Origin: Candidatus Obscuribacterales bacterium
GTDB taxonomy: Bacteria; Cyanobacteriota; Vampirovibrionia; Obscuribacterales; Obscuribacteraceae
Direction: 5' to 3'
Assembly: GCA_019750335.1 (NCBI GenBank)
Contig: JAIEOQ010000002.1
Span: 186,001 to 250,000 of the forward strand
DNA length: 64,000 nt
Shown here: one piece after another, positions 26,420 through 34,582 of the stretch
Layout: every line of letters starts with the position of its first letter
Numbering within the stretch: the stretch's first letter is position 1
Made by a program: the position numbers and the translations under genes
Notes under the pieces: generated by a model
The model's database searches: none
The model's input: only the letters and a program-made list of their open reading frames with translations
What the model was told of the DNA's origin: nothing

Positions 26420-27877
26420 TTAAAACTGGAAGTAGATGAAACGCGGCGAAGTATCCGGACTGAAAATAGTCAGAAGACACATCATCGCTACCATCATGCC
26501 GACCTGGATTGCCCATGGCGGATTTTTGTAGATCTTCTTGTCGCTCAACCAATTGACGACGACTTGAGAAATCATCAAAACCGGAACAATAAGAATGACC
26601 GAAGGGAAAATAATCGGATCGCGAATCTGCAAAATACTGAGCTGTGAAGTAGTGAAATGAAGCAGATCCACCGGTGCTTGCAAAAGCTTGGTGATTATTT
26701 GCATAGCGCTAGTTTCGGTTTCAGCTCTAAAGAAAACCCAACCGACACAAACGATATGGAAAGTGCAGACAACAGAGAAAACATGATAGAGCTTGGATGC
26801 GACAAGCTTTTCATATACTCCGACACGCTTGAGCAGCTCCACATATTCACGATGCAATATGAGAACAACACCTTGATACACACCCCAAGCTAAATAATGC
26901 GAAGCAGCTCCATGCCACAAACCGCCAAGGGCCATGGTGATGAATAGATTTCGGTTAGTCAGCCACTTGCCTCCGCGCGAACCACCCAAAGGAATAAAGA
27001 GATAATCACGCAACCAAGTGGACAGACTGATATGCCAACGATGCCAGAAGTCAGCTACGTTAGCAGCCAAATACGGCAAGTTGAAGTTGATCGGTACTTT
27101 ATAGCCGAAAAGCAAAGCAGAACCACGGGCTATATCGGTATAACCGGCAAAATCAAAGAATATTTGAAAAGCAAAAGCGTAAGTAATCAACCACAGATCC
27201 AAAGAACCGAATTTTTCCGGATGGCTGAAACCAGCTTGAACAACTAGAGCTAAATTATCCGCAACCAGAACTTTTTTGCACAAGCCGACCAAGATCAGCT
27301 GCATGCCTTCATCGATATATTCCCATTTGAATTTAGCCGGAATATCAAGCTGCGGAATGAAGTCCATATATCGCTTAATCGGACCGGCAATTTGTGTCGG
27401 GAAGAAAGAAGCGAACAAGGCGAAGTCCATGAACTTAGCCACAAGCGGCTTGCCCCGATAAACCTCAACGGCATAATGAATGAATTCAAAAACAAAGAAA
27501 GAGATGCCCAGAGGCAAAATGATGTGCAAATGCGGCTCGTGCCAATCGACACCAAATAGATTTAAGCCTGACTTCACGCAGCCCATGCCGAAATAGGCAT
27601 ACTTAAAAATACCGAGTGTAATTAAGTTAGCAGCGACAACCACTCCCAGCCAAATCTTTTTCTGTTTTGTCTCTTGGGCTTTGGCAATCAAAGGAACTAA
27701 TAAAAAGTTTCCTAGAGTCAAACCAAAAATGAGCAATCCGTAGATTGGCCGCCAGGACATATAAAAGACGTAACTCGCCACCAAAAGCAGTGGCACTCTC
27801 AGGCGGTGTGGAACCAACCAGAAAAGTAGAAAAACAGTCGGTAGAAAAACCAGATACTGGAGACTATTGAAAAGCAA
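26420..27877 (-). CDS. MBOAT-family O-acyltransferase (AlgI/DltB-like)
   Basis: 485 residues from a TTG at 27877 with a strong AAGGAG eight bases upstream. It is a multi-pass membrane protein with the MBOAT signatures: N-terminal FNSLQYLVFLPTVFLLFW, central FFPTQIAGPIKRY, WHISLSTWLRDYLFIPLGG, and catalytic His in LGGLWHGAASHYLAWG. In alginate and teichoic acid systems such proteins move acyl groups across the membrane for O-acylation of polymers. The three SGNH-like genes follow in the same operon. The target here is probably an exopolysaccharide or envelope glycan. No polymerase or synthase gene is nearby. Confidence 0.92.
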   Translation of the reverse strand: MLFNSLQYLVFLPTVFLLFWLVPHRLRVPLLLVASYVFYMSWRPIYGLLIFGLTLGNFLLVPLIAKAQETKQKKIWLGVVVAANLITLGIFKYAYFGMGCVKSGLNLFGVDWHEPHLHIILPLGISFFVFEFIHYAVEVYRGKPLVAKFMDFALFASFFPTQIAGPIKRYMDFIPQLDIPAKFKWEYIDEGMQLILVGLCKKVLVADNLALVVQAGFSHPEKFGSLDLWLITYAFAFQIFFDFAGYTDIARGSALLFGYKVPINFNLPYLAANVADFWHRWHISLSTWLRDYLFIPLGGSRGGKWLTNRNLFITMALGGLWHGAASHYLAWGVYQGVVLILHREYVELLKRVGVYEKLVASKLYHVFSVVCTFHIVCVGWVFFRAETETSAMQIITKLLQAPVDLLHFTTSQLSILQIRDPIIFPSVILIVPVLMISQVVVNWLSDKKIYKNPPWAIQVGMMVAMMCLLTIFSPDTSPRFIYFQF

Positions 27878-28256
27878 TTTACTTGCTCCTTATGGCTGTC
27901 AGCTACGTTGACAATATATTGGACGAAATCCCGCAAACTGTCATTAGAGGGCACAAACTAAGTTGCAATATGGAAAAGAAAGCTTTAATGGCACAGGGTT
28001 GTCATGAGAGATTTATTCGGCGCTTTGTGTTGCCGACACTTATACGCAATCGATATATCAAATTGCTCTAATTTATATGGAGAGTGAGTCGGTTGCATAA
28101 GCACAGCCTTTGAATTTTTATTTCTGTAAGAAAAAGTGCGGTTTTTCTTACACCATACATTCAATAAAGAGGATCCTCCAGACACCAAAAGGATGCAGGA
28201 AAGAACATTCATGGTTACAGGAATCTAATCAGCCAAGCTTTAAAGCTGCTTAGTCT
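27878..28256. other. 379-bp intergenic region between the MBOAT operon and the response regulator
   Basis: No convincing gene; short frames here lack ribosome sites and family features. It must hold the promoter of the minus-strand MBOAT operon, but I could not assign clear -35/-10 boxes. It contains one notable hairpin (28125-28152) and a 12-bp palindrome AGCTTTAAAGCT near 28238. Confidence 0.6.
28125..28152. terminator. AT-rich hairpin, possible weak terminator
   Basis: Perfect 11-bp arms TGTAAGAAAAA / TTTTTCTTACA enclose a GC-containing 6-base loop. It lies about 105 bp beyond the stop of the response regulator gene, on its downstream side. The stem is poor in GC and there is no separate T-run, so it may equally be a regulatory site. 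Confidence 0.35.
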
Positions 28257-28973
28257 TTATTCACCGGCTTGCTTTGTGAAACCTTCCGGTACCAATTGAT
28301 AGCCGCCGCCATAAACAGTGCGAATATATTTGCGCTCGCCGGCTTCCAAACGAGTGCGCAAATGGCGAATATGGACGCGAATCGTGTCTACATCATCATC
28401 AGGCGAATAGCCCCATACTTCTTCCAAAAGCTTTCCTGTGGAAACGGTCTGTCCATGATGCTGCATTAAACAATGCAGAATCTCGAACTCAGTTGGTGTC
28501 AGTTTGACGATACGTTCTCTTACTTTAGCCTGCAAATTTTCCGGAACCAAAGTTATTTCACCGGCAGTCAATATTTCAGGCAAAGTCGATGAATGGGGTA
28601 CTGAACCGGCTCGACGCAAAAGAGCCCGTACACGCACTTGCAATTCCGGAATTTCAAACGGCTTAACTAAGTAATCATCGGCACCGGAATCAAAACCTTT
28701 GACTTTATCCTTGGTCATGCCTAAAGCAGTAAGCATCAGAATAGGAATGCCATTGGTTCCAGTATTCTGTCTCAGTCTTTGACAAACAGTAAATCCGTCC
28801 AGGTCCGGCATCATGACATCCAAAACGATCAGGTCAGGTCGGTTCTGTTGAGCCAAAGCCAAACCTTTGACACCGTCGTTTGCCGTAGTTGTTTGATGCC
28901 CGAGCAAGTCGAGGTTAACCTTGATCAACTCTGCTATGGCTTGATCATCATCAATTACCAGAATTCTGGCCAA
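28257..28973 (-). CDS. OmpR-family response regulator
   Basis: 238 residues from a TTG at 28973, with GGGAGAGAGG just upstream. The receiver domain has the acidic pocket (IDDD near 7-10), phosphoacceptor Asp52 (IVLDVMMPD), Thr81-region LMLTALG and Lys in YLVKPFE. The C-terminal winged helix (about 135-230) includes [18 protein letters not shown] and [15 protein letters not shown]. The RpaB/PhoB-like layout is canonical. The gene lies 12 bp after the PlsY-HtrA fusion and no histidine kinase is adjacent. Its partner kinase is therefore elsewhere, and a link to envelope stress is inference from the htrA neighbour. Confidence 0.93.
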   Translation of the reverse strand: MARILVIDDDQAIAELIKVNLDLLGHQTTTANDGVKGLALAQQNRPDLIVLDVMMPDLDGFTVCQRLRQNTGTNGIPILMLTALGMTKDKVKGFDSGADDYLVKPFEIPELQVRVRALLRRAGSVPHSSTLPEILTAGEITLVPENLQAKVRERIVKLTPTEFEILHCLMQHHGQTVSTGKLLEEVWGYSPDDDVDTIRVHIRHLRTRLEAGERKYIRTVYGGGYQLVPEGFTKQAGE

Positions 28974-28985
28974 TGCCTCTCTCCC

Positions 28986-30782
28986 TTACTTATTTGCCGT
29001 CAATTTTACCGGAATTGAAACCAGTCCGCCGTCTCTCAAAACATTCAGTGTAACCACTTGACCCGGTTTTTTAGTTTCAATGTAAGAGAGCAAATCATCA
29101 ACTGATATTACCTTCTCTTTATCAACACCGACGATGATATCAGCCGCGCTGTTGTCAATTATTTGAGCATTAAAGCCAAATTGTTTTATTACTTTGACTG
29201 CTCGTCCGCGAATACCGGCTTTTGCTGCCGGCCCGTTTGGATCTACTACCGAAACCAATAAGCCTTTATTGGTCGGCAGAACGTTCACAATGCCGAGATC
29301 CGGACGCAAGACTTTATGAAAGTTGATTAGCTGCGGTACTACTCTTTTGACGATATTCACCGGAATGGCAAAACCAATACCTGACGATTGCTGCACTTTA
29401 CTGAAGATCGCTGTGGTCACACCGATCATTTCACCGCGCACATTGAGCAAAGGTCCGCCTGAATTACCTGGATTAATCGCTGCGTCAGTTTGAATAATAT
29501 CTTTGATTAAGCGTCCGGTTTCGTTTACACGCAAAGTTCGGCCTAAGCTTGAGATGATCCCTTGAGTCATGGTCAAATCAAGTCCAAAAGGATTGCCGAT
29601 GGCAAAGACTCGCCGTCCAACCTCAAGATGACTTGAATCACCCAGTTTTACAAAAACAAGATTTTTATTTTTTGGTTCGATTTTAAGCACCGCCAGATCG
29701 TTGTCCGGATCGATGCCGACAAGCTTGGCTGGATAAGCAGTACCGTCATAAATTGTCGCTGTAATACTAGGCGCCGCCGCAATTACATGGTTGTTAGTCA
29801 GAATATAACCATCGGCACTGATGATTGAACCGGAGCCGGAGCCTTGCGGTTGCTGTACGCTGCCTAGCATAAACTGTTCAACTGTCGGCAAAGCGGCGCC
29901 AGCGGTAATGTTTACCACAGCTTTGCTCGCTAGTTTATATACAGCTATATTGACTGCTTCATCCGGCGTTGTGAAAGGCGGTGCTGCTTTACGCCCTGTC
30001 AAATGATGATGTACTGTCGTTTTATTTACCGACAAGTTTTTTTGAATACTATCGGCCGCATCTGCAGATGATAAGCAAGCCAGAACAACAGCAGCAATAA
30101 ACAGAGCAATAAAGCCGAACACATTTTTTGTTTGCTCTTGAACAATCTCCGCTTTCTGCCCAAATTTAGGTTCGCTACCTGAAAGCAATCGTTTGATATT
30201 AGCTTGATGACGGAGAATCACATAAAGCCCGCCTAAAGCAACATAGATCGTAAAATTCAATTTGCTTGTGGCAAGCCACATATAAACCGGACCGAGCAAG
30301 CCAGCAAGCATAGAGCCTAAAGAAACATAACGCGTCACAACAATGGTAAGAACAAAAGTAGCAAAACTAAAAGAACCGGCAATCCAGTTCATAGCAACAA
30401 TAGTGCCCAAACCGGTCGCCGCGCTTTTGCCACCCTGAAAGCCTAAGAAAACAGATTTGCTATGTCCAATCATCGCCAGAATACCGACTACCGGCGGTAA
30501 CAATTGTGTAAGCAGTTCTCTATGCTCTGTCGCTCCTAACCAGCCGCTTGTCGGATCGCAAGCAATGATCGCTAAGCGCACCGGAAGCGCTCCTTTAGCA
30601 ATATCAAACAAAAGTACAAAAAGCGCCGGACCTTTGCCAACACAACGCAAAACATTGGTCGTGCCTGTGGAGCCGCTGCCATGCTGGCGTATATCAATAC
30701 CTTTAAGAAGCTTTCCCAACCAATAGCCGGTAGGAATCGAACCTAGCACATAGGAGAGCACACATATCGCGACAGCAAGCAT
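28986..30782 (-). CDS. PlsY-HtrA fusion: glycerol-3-phosphate acyltransferase joined to HtrA/DegP protease with PDZ
   Basis: 598 residues from ATG 30782 in one open frame. Residues 1-200 are PlsY, with its three signatures: GSIPTGYWLGK (14-24), GSGSTGTTNVLR (35-46) and GHSKSVFLGFQGGKSAATG (106-124). PlsY acylates glycerol-3-phosphate from acyl-phosphate. A further membrane helix at about 221-240 ends in a signal-like SSADA. The HtrA protease follows, with catalytic triad His332 (NNHVIA), Asp362 (DNDLAVLK) and Ser441 (GNSGGP), then a PDZ domain (about 495-590). No Met lies between the halves, though a GTG near residue 220 could allow internal initiation. The der gene just upstream is a known neighbour of plsY in other phyla, which supports an authentic PlsY half. 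Confidence 0.9.
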   Translation of the reverse strand: MLAVAICVLSYVLGSIPTGYWLGKLLKGIDIRQHGSGSTGTTNVLRCVGKGPALFVLLFDIAKGALPVRLAIIACDPTSGWLGATEHRELLTQLLPPVVGILAMIGHSKSVFLGFQGGKSAATGLGTIVAMNWIAGSFSFATFVLTIVVTRYVSLGSMLAGLLGPVYMWLATSKLNFTIYVALGGLYVILRHQANIKRLLSGSEPKFGQKAEIVQEQTKNVFGFIALFIAAVVLACLSSADAADSIQKNLSVNKTTVHHHLTGRKAAPPFTTPDEAVNIAVYKLASKAVVNITAGAALPTVEQFMLGSVQQPQGSGSGSIISADGYILTNNHVIAAAPSITATIYDGTAYPAKLVGIDPDNDLAVLKIEPKNKNLVFVKLGDSSHLEVGRRVFAIGNPFGLDLTMTQGIISSLGRTLRVNETGRLIKDIIQTDAAINPGNSGGPLLNVRGEMIGVTTAIFSKVQQSSGIGFAIPVNIVKRVVPQLINFHKVLRPDLGIVNVLPTNKGLLVSVVDPNGPAAKAGIRGRAVKVIKQFGFNAQIIDNSAADIIVGVDKEKVISVDDLLSYIETKKPGQVVTLNVLRDGGLVSIPVKLTANK

Positions 30783-30786
30783 CTAT

Positions 30787-32148
30787 CTATCTTTCATCCT
30801 TTTTCGGACGCAAAATAAGCCTGATCGGTGTTCCTTTAAAACCAAAAGATTCGCGAATTTTTCGCTCTAAATATGCCAGATAACCGCCGGCAGCTAGCTT
30901 TTCGTCATTGACTTTAAGCACAAATGTTGGCGGTTCGACTGCTACTTGCGAGCCATAATATACGCGCAAACGACGTCCGCGTTTACCAGCCGGCGGCGGC
31001 GAAATCGTCTGGGCATCAGCAATTATTTGATTGAAAACAGCTGTGGTTACCCGACGGCGATTTTCACTGACGGCGCGCTCAGCTGCCTCAAGAATTTTTT
31101 GCATTCTTTGCCCGGTAAGAGCCGAAGTAAAAACTATTTCGGCATATTTGACATGAGGCAAATCTTGCAACATACCTGCTGCATATTCATTCATCAATTT
31201 GGATGATTTGTTTTCGACCAAATCCCATTTATTGAAGACAACAACAACAGCTTTACCGGCATCAACAATTTTTTGCGCGATCTTCTGCTCTTGATCGACA
31301 ATAGCGTCGCTAGCATCAAGAACTAAAACAACTACATCGGCACGATCGATTGCTTTAATTGAGCGGACGACAGAAAAGGCTTCTACTCCATAATCAACTT
31401 TTGATTTTTTGCGAATACCCGCCGTATCAATAAGTGTAATTTCGCGATCGCCGAATTTAAATTTCGTGTCAACCGCATCACGAGTGGTGCCTGGCACATC
31501 AGTGACAATGGATCGTTTTTGTCCGCAAACAGCATTTACGATTGACGATTTTCCTACGTTGGGACGGCCGACAATGGCCATAGCAAAATCTTTTCGCTCT
31601 TCTTCGCTCTCATCCCCATTAACCGATTTAGATGAAGCTTTAAGCTCTTCCGGTAAAGATTCAATTATTTTATCGAGTAGATCACCAACTCCGCCCGTGC
31701 CACGCAAAGCAGAGAGAGCAAAAGGCTCACCAAGCCCTAACTTGTAAAATTCAAGAAGATTAGCTTCATCTTTAGGTGTATCAATTTTGTTTACACCAAG
31801 CAAAACAGGCTTTTTCAAGCGCCGCAGCATATTAGCCACATCTTCATCGGCACCGGATAAACCGGCTTTACCATCAACCAGAAAAACCACGACATCAGCT
31901 TGCTCAATAGCACTCTCAACTTGCTCGCTGACCTGCTTGGACATCTCCTCGGCCGAGTCAGGCATCAGACCGCCGGTATCAATTAGTAACAAGTCATGAC
32001 CGGACCAGTCACAATCCATATAAATACGATCACGCGTTACGCCCGGATCGTCATAAACGATCGCCTGGCGACCGCCGACACAACGGTTGAAGAATGTGGA
32101 TTTACCGACGTTTGGACGTCCGACTATAGCTACTACTGGCTTACTCAT
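30787..32148 (-). CDS. der: Ribosome-assembly GTPase Der (EngA)
   Basis: 453 residues from the ATG at 32148. A longer frame to 32301 would overlap the preceding gene and adds a non-conserved basic stretch. There are two tandem GTPase domains: the first opens VAIVGRPNVGKSTFFNRC, the second MAIVGRPNVGKSSIVNAVCG. The DxxG motifs are DTGG and DTAG, and the NKxD motifs are NKID and NKWD. The KH-like C-terminal domain ends GFKGTPIRLILRPKK. Der is essential for 50S subunit maturation. It is followed by the plsY-htrA gene after 4 bp. Confidence 0.97.
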   Translation of the reverse strand: MSKPVVAIVGRPNVGKSTFFNRCVGGRQAIVYDDPGVTRDRIYMDCDWSGHDLLLIDTGGLMPDSAEEMSKQVSEQVESAIEQADVVVFLVDGKAGLSGADEDVANMLRRLKKPVLLGVNKIDTPKDEANLLEFYKLGLGEPFALSALRGTGGVGDLLDKIIESLPEELKASSKSVNGDESEEERKDFAMAIVGRPNVGKSSIVNAVCGQKRSIVTDVPGTTRDAVDTKFKFGDREITLIDTAGIRKKSKVDYGVEAFSVVRSIKAIDRADVVVLVLDASDAIVDQEQKIAQKIVDAGKAVVVVFNKWDLVENKSSKLMNEYAAGMLQDLPHVKYAEIVFTSALTGQRMQKILEAAERAVSENRRRVTTAVFNQIIADAQTISPPPAGKRGRRLRVYYGSQVAVEPPTFVLKVNDEKLAAGGYLAYLERKIRESFGFKGTPIRLILRPKKDER

Positions 32149-32191
32149 AGCCACCAATGATACTACATATATATGCCGGGAGCGTTTTGCC

Positions 32192-33229
32192 TCAGCTTGG
32201 CTTAGTTGTATCTGATTTTGGCGATGTCGTTTCTTTTGCTGGCTGTTCGCGATTGCCGCCAGTCCCGAAAACCTTACCCAGCTTAGGCGCTTGCGCTTCA
32301 AGATAACGCACGAGAGTATCTTTTGCCGTATTCAGATACATGGCGATTTCAGTATCACCGCCTGTATCAGGATGCACTCCAGGCTTAGCCATTTCACGTT
32401 TCCAGGCATCAAAAACAGCCTGCTTGCTCATTTCTTCAGGCTTAATCCCCAATAGTTTGCAAGATCGACGAATGTCATGTGGCACTGAACGCGGAATATT
32501 AGCCACATTCGGCTCTTGGGCATGCTTGGTACCGACAAATTTATGAGCAGTTTTAGCCGCTTCAGGCTCTTTCGGCACTTCAGCCGGCTCTTCGCTGCTG
32601 CGGACAAAGCTGTATTTCCAAAGATCCCGTAATTCATCTTCCGAAAAAGACTTGGATTGATTTTCTTTGCGCAAATCTTCATTAGTGTGATCAAACTCAG
32701 CAAAAAATTCCGCATCTTGCCCGTCGCCGGCAAAAGCTTCTTCACCCTGGCTGAAATCAGCACCGGATTTGGTATCATTAGCCGCGGCACCAAGCTCTCG
32801 ATGCAAATCAACCAGCGCCGATTGATACCCTTGCTGCCAGGACTCTTTAACGCTAAGACTAATGACTTGGTTGGCATTTTCCAGAGCTTTAATCTGCTCG
32901 AGCAACTGTCCGCTATATTTATCGGCAAAATCAAGCTCAGCTTTAAGCTCCGCCAATTCCGTCTCCATGCATTGCAAGGCTTCTGCCAAAACCTCAACTT
33001 TTTTTACCAGACTGTCGTACTCGGCCGTGATCACATTGCTAGCCTCTCCTCGCCCCTGGGCAATAAGCTGCATAGTTTCACCGCTTGAAACAATTACGGT
33101 ATGTGAAACCCGCAATTCGTCAGCCAAAGAATAGGGATTTAAATCATCCCCCCGCGACCGCAGAGCATCTATTGCCGCAACAACAGCCTCACGTTCAAGC
33201 TTATTTTTGGCAATAACGTCTTCCGGCAT
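32192..33229 (-). CDS. Coiled-coil protein with J-domain-like C-terminus
   Basis: 345 residues, ATG start. The N-terminus (about 1-55) resembles KfrA-type DNA-binding helices (REAVVAAIDALRSRGDDLNP YSLADELRVS). A coiled coil follows (about 68-145). The C-terminal part (about 255-312) reads like a J domain: CKLLGIKPEEMSKQAVFDAW, then the HPD tripeptide at 286-288 in HPDTGGDTEIAMYLNTAKDT. HPD is the residue set that stimulates DnaK ATPase. The region preceding HPD is compatible with helix II, but a classical helix I is not obvious. It lies 43 bp upstream of der. Chaperone recruitment to nucleic acid is a reasonable but untested idea. Confidence 0.6.
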   Translation of the reverse strand: MPEDVIAKNKLEREAVVAAIDALRSRGDDLNPYSLADELRVSHTVIVSSGETMQLIAQGRGEASNVITAEYDSLVKKVEVLAEALQCMETELAELKAELDFADKYSGQLLEQIKALENANQVISLSVKESWQQGYQSALVDLHRELGAAANDTKSGADFSQGEEAFAGDGQDAEFFAEFDHTNEDLRKENQSKSFSEDELRDLWKYSFVRSSEEPAEVPKEPEAAKTAHKFVGTKHAQEPNVANIPRSVPHDIRRSCKLLGIKPEEMSKQAVFDAWKREMAKPGVHPDTGGDTEIAMYLNTAKDTLVRYLEAQAPKLGKVFGTGGNREQPAKETTSPKSDTTKPS

Positions 33230-33439
33230 CTGCTATCTCGTTACAACCGCCTGTCATGAAAAGGCTACACCACTACTTAAGGTTATGCCCAAATATTGCG
33301 GACACATGCCAAATTAGCAAAAGGAATATGGACAATTTTCATCTTAATTTACCGTCGAGCTTAAGAGCTCTAATGACAAGCCGATATTACTCTTACAGTT
33401 ATTATAAAAGCTGCTTTTCCAGCTAGAGAATTGACCATC

Positions 33440-33727
33440 ATGAATGTGCCCGAAAAACGTCGAATCAAACTGATAATTACAGGCAAAGTCCAGGGAGTTT
33501 ATTTCCGCCAAAGCACCAGAGAAGAAGCTTATCGTCTCGGCCTATCCGGCTGGGTAAAAAACGAAGCTGACGGTGCTGTGTCGGCCGAAGCCCAAGGCAC
33601 GCCTGAACAGCTTGAAAGATTGATTGCCTGGTGCCGGCAAGGACCACCAAGAGCACAGGTTAACCAATTAGAAATTGAATGGCTCGCAGTGAAAGCTGAA
33701 GAAGCTCCGTTTCAAATCCTTTATTGA
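33440..33727 (+). CDS. acyP: Acylphosphatase
   Basis: 95 residues from the ATG at 33440; a TTG nine bases earlier is less likely. The small ferredoxin-like fold carries the family signature: GKVQGVYFRQSTREEA with the catalytic Arg, then GLSGWVKNEADGAVSAEAQG with the catalytic Asn in VKN. Acylphosphatase hydrolyses carboxyl-phosphate bonds such as that of acetyl-phosphate. It is a stand-alone gene, and its last 7 bases overlap the 3' end of the convergent M23 gene. Confidence 0.96.
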   Translation: MNVPEKRRIKLIITGKVQGVYFRQSTREEAYRLGLSGWVKNEADGAVSAEAQGTPEQLERLIAWCRQGPPRAQVNQLEIEWLAVKAEEAPFQILY

Positions 33728-34581
33728 GACGAATCACGCCAATAGAACTGTCCCTTTAAGGCTTCCACCGGCCCGCCCCTGGTTTGAAAACGCAAAGGAA
33801 CAGTTTTACGTTCATTGCTCGCCGTCAGCCTGTACACATCAAAATGCAAATGCGGCTCGGTAGAATACCCAGTATTGCCCGAAAGAGCCAGAGATTCGCC
33901 AGCCTGTACTACCTGTCCTAGCTTAACTAGGAGTCCGTTGCGTTTCAGATGCATATAGTTAGCGTAAGTCCCGTCGTTATGCTTAACCACTACATAATTG
34001 GCACATTGCTCATATTTTGAATCGGGACCGCCGAGATCCGAGTCGCCTTTTATGGCTATAACCAGCCCGCTTCGAGCCGCACATACCGTTGTGCCTTCGG
34101 GCATGGCAAAGTCAATGGCATTTTCATTTTCACCACCGTATTGATGGCTATCCCTACCACCAGCTCCTTGCGAAACTGAAAACTGTCCACCTGCCGCAAA
34201 AGGGAATTGATAAATCCAGGGCTCTAGCTCCAGAGATGAAGGCAAACCTTTATGCCAGACAAATTGATAATTGTAATTCCAAGGCTGGCGCGAATCCACC
34301 GGTTCTAAATAAACGATTGGCGCATAAAGATTAGCACCGGATACGGTACCAACAGCCGGCAGCGGAAGCGAAGAGCTCATGTTAGTCAATTGGGCATTAA
34401 CGCTTACTGTCGCCTCAAGTATGTTGGCGTTGCTCTGGGCAAAAACCACAACTTGAGCTTGCTTTTCTTGAACACCGACCTGAAGAGCAGAGTCTTCCGG
34501 CACAGACGCAGCCGAAACTTCAACAACAGATAATTTCAAGCAAACAAAAAGAAGGATGAGCTGAATACGATTGAGCTTCAT
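33721..34581 (-). CDS. Secreted M23 (LytM-type) metallopeptidase
   Basis: 286 residues from the ATG at 34581, just after the dnaX stop; the upstream extension is out of character with the signal peptide. The signal peptide ends near VSAASV. The C-terminal LytM domain shows ENAIDFAMPEGTTVCAARSG (zinc-ligand Asp), the VVVKHNDGTYANYMHLK segment and PHLHFDVYR (HxH). The first His of the usual HxxxD motif is not at its standard place; a His lies further upstream in SHQYGG. Such enzymes or their inactive relatives cut peptidoglycan cross-links or activate amidases. Its location after dnaX looks accidental. Confidence 0.85.
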   Translation of the reverse strand: MKLNRIQLILLFVCLKLSVVEVSAASVPEDSALQVGVQEKQAQVVVFAQSNANILEATVSVNAQLTNMSSSLPLPAVGTVSGANLYAPIVYLEPVDSRQPWNYNYQFVWHKGLPSSLELEPWIYQFPFAAGGQFSVSQGAGGRDSHQYGGENENAIDFAMPEGTTVCAARSGLVIAIKGDSDLGGPDSKYEQCANYVVVKHNDGTYANYMHLKRNGLLVKLGQVVQAGESLALSGNTGYSTEPHLHFDVYRLTASNERKTVPLRFQTRGGPVEALKGQFYWRDSSQ

Positions 34582-34582
34582 T

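Noticed and set aside
32149-32301. N-terminal extension of Der
   Set aside because: Basic, non-conserved and overlapping the upstream gene; Der proteins begin at the first GTPase domain.
32428-32997. 189-codon minus-strand frame overlapping the J-domain-like gene
   Set aside because: Same strand but another frame; no family features, while the 345-residue frame has HPD and coiled-coil structure.
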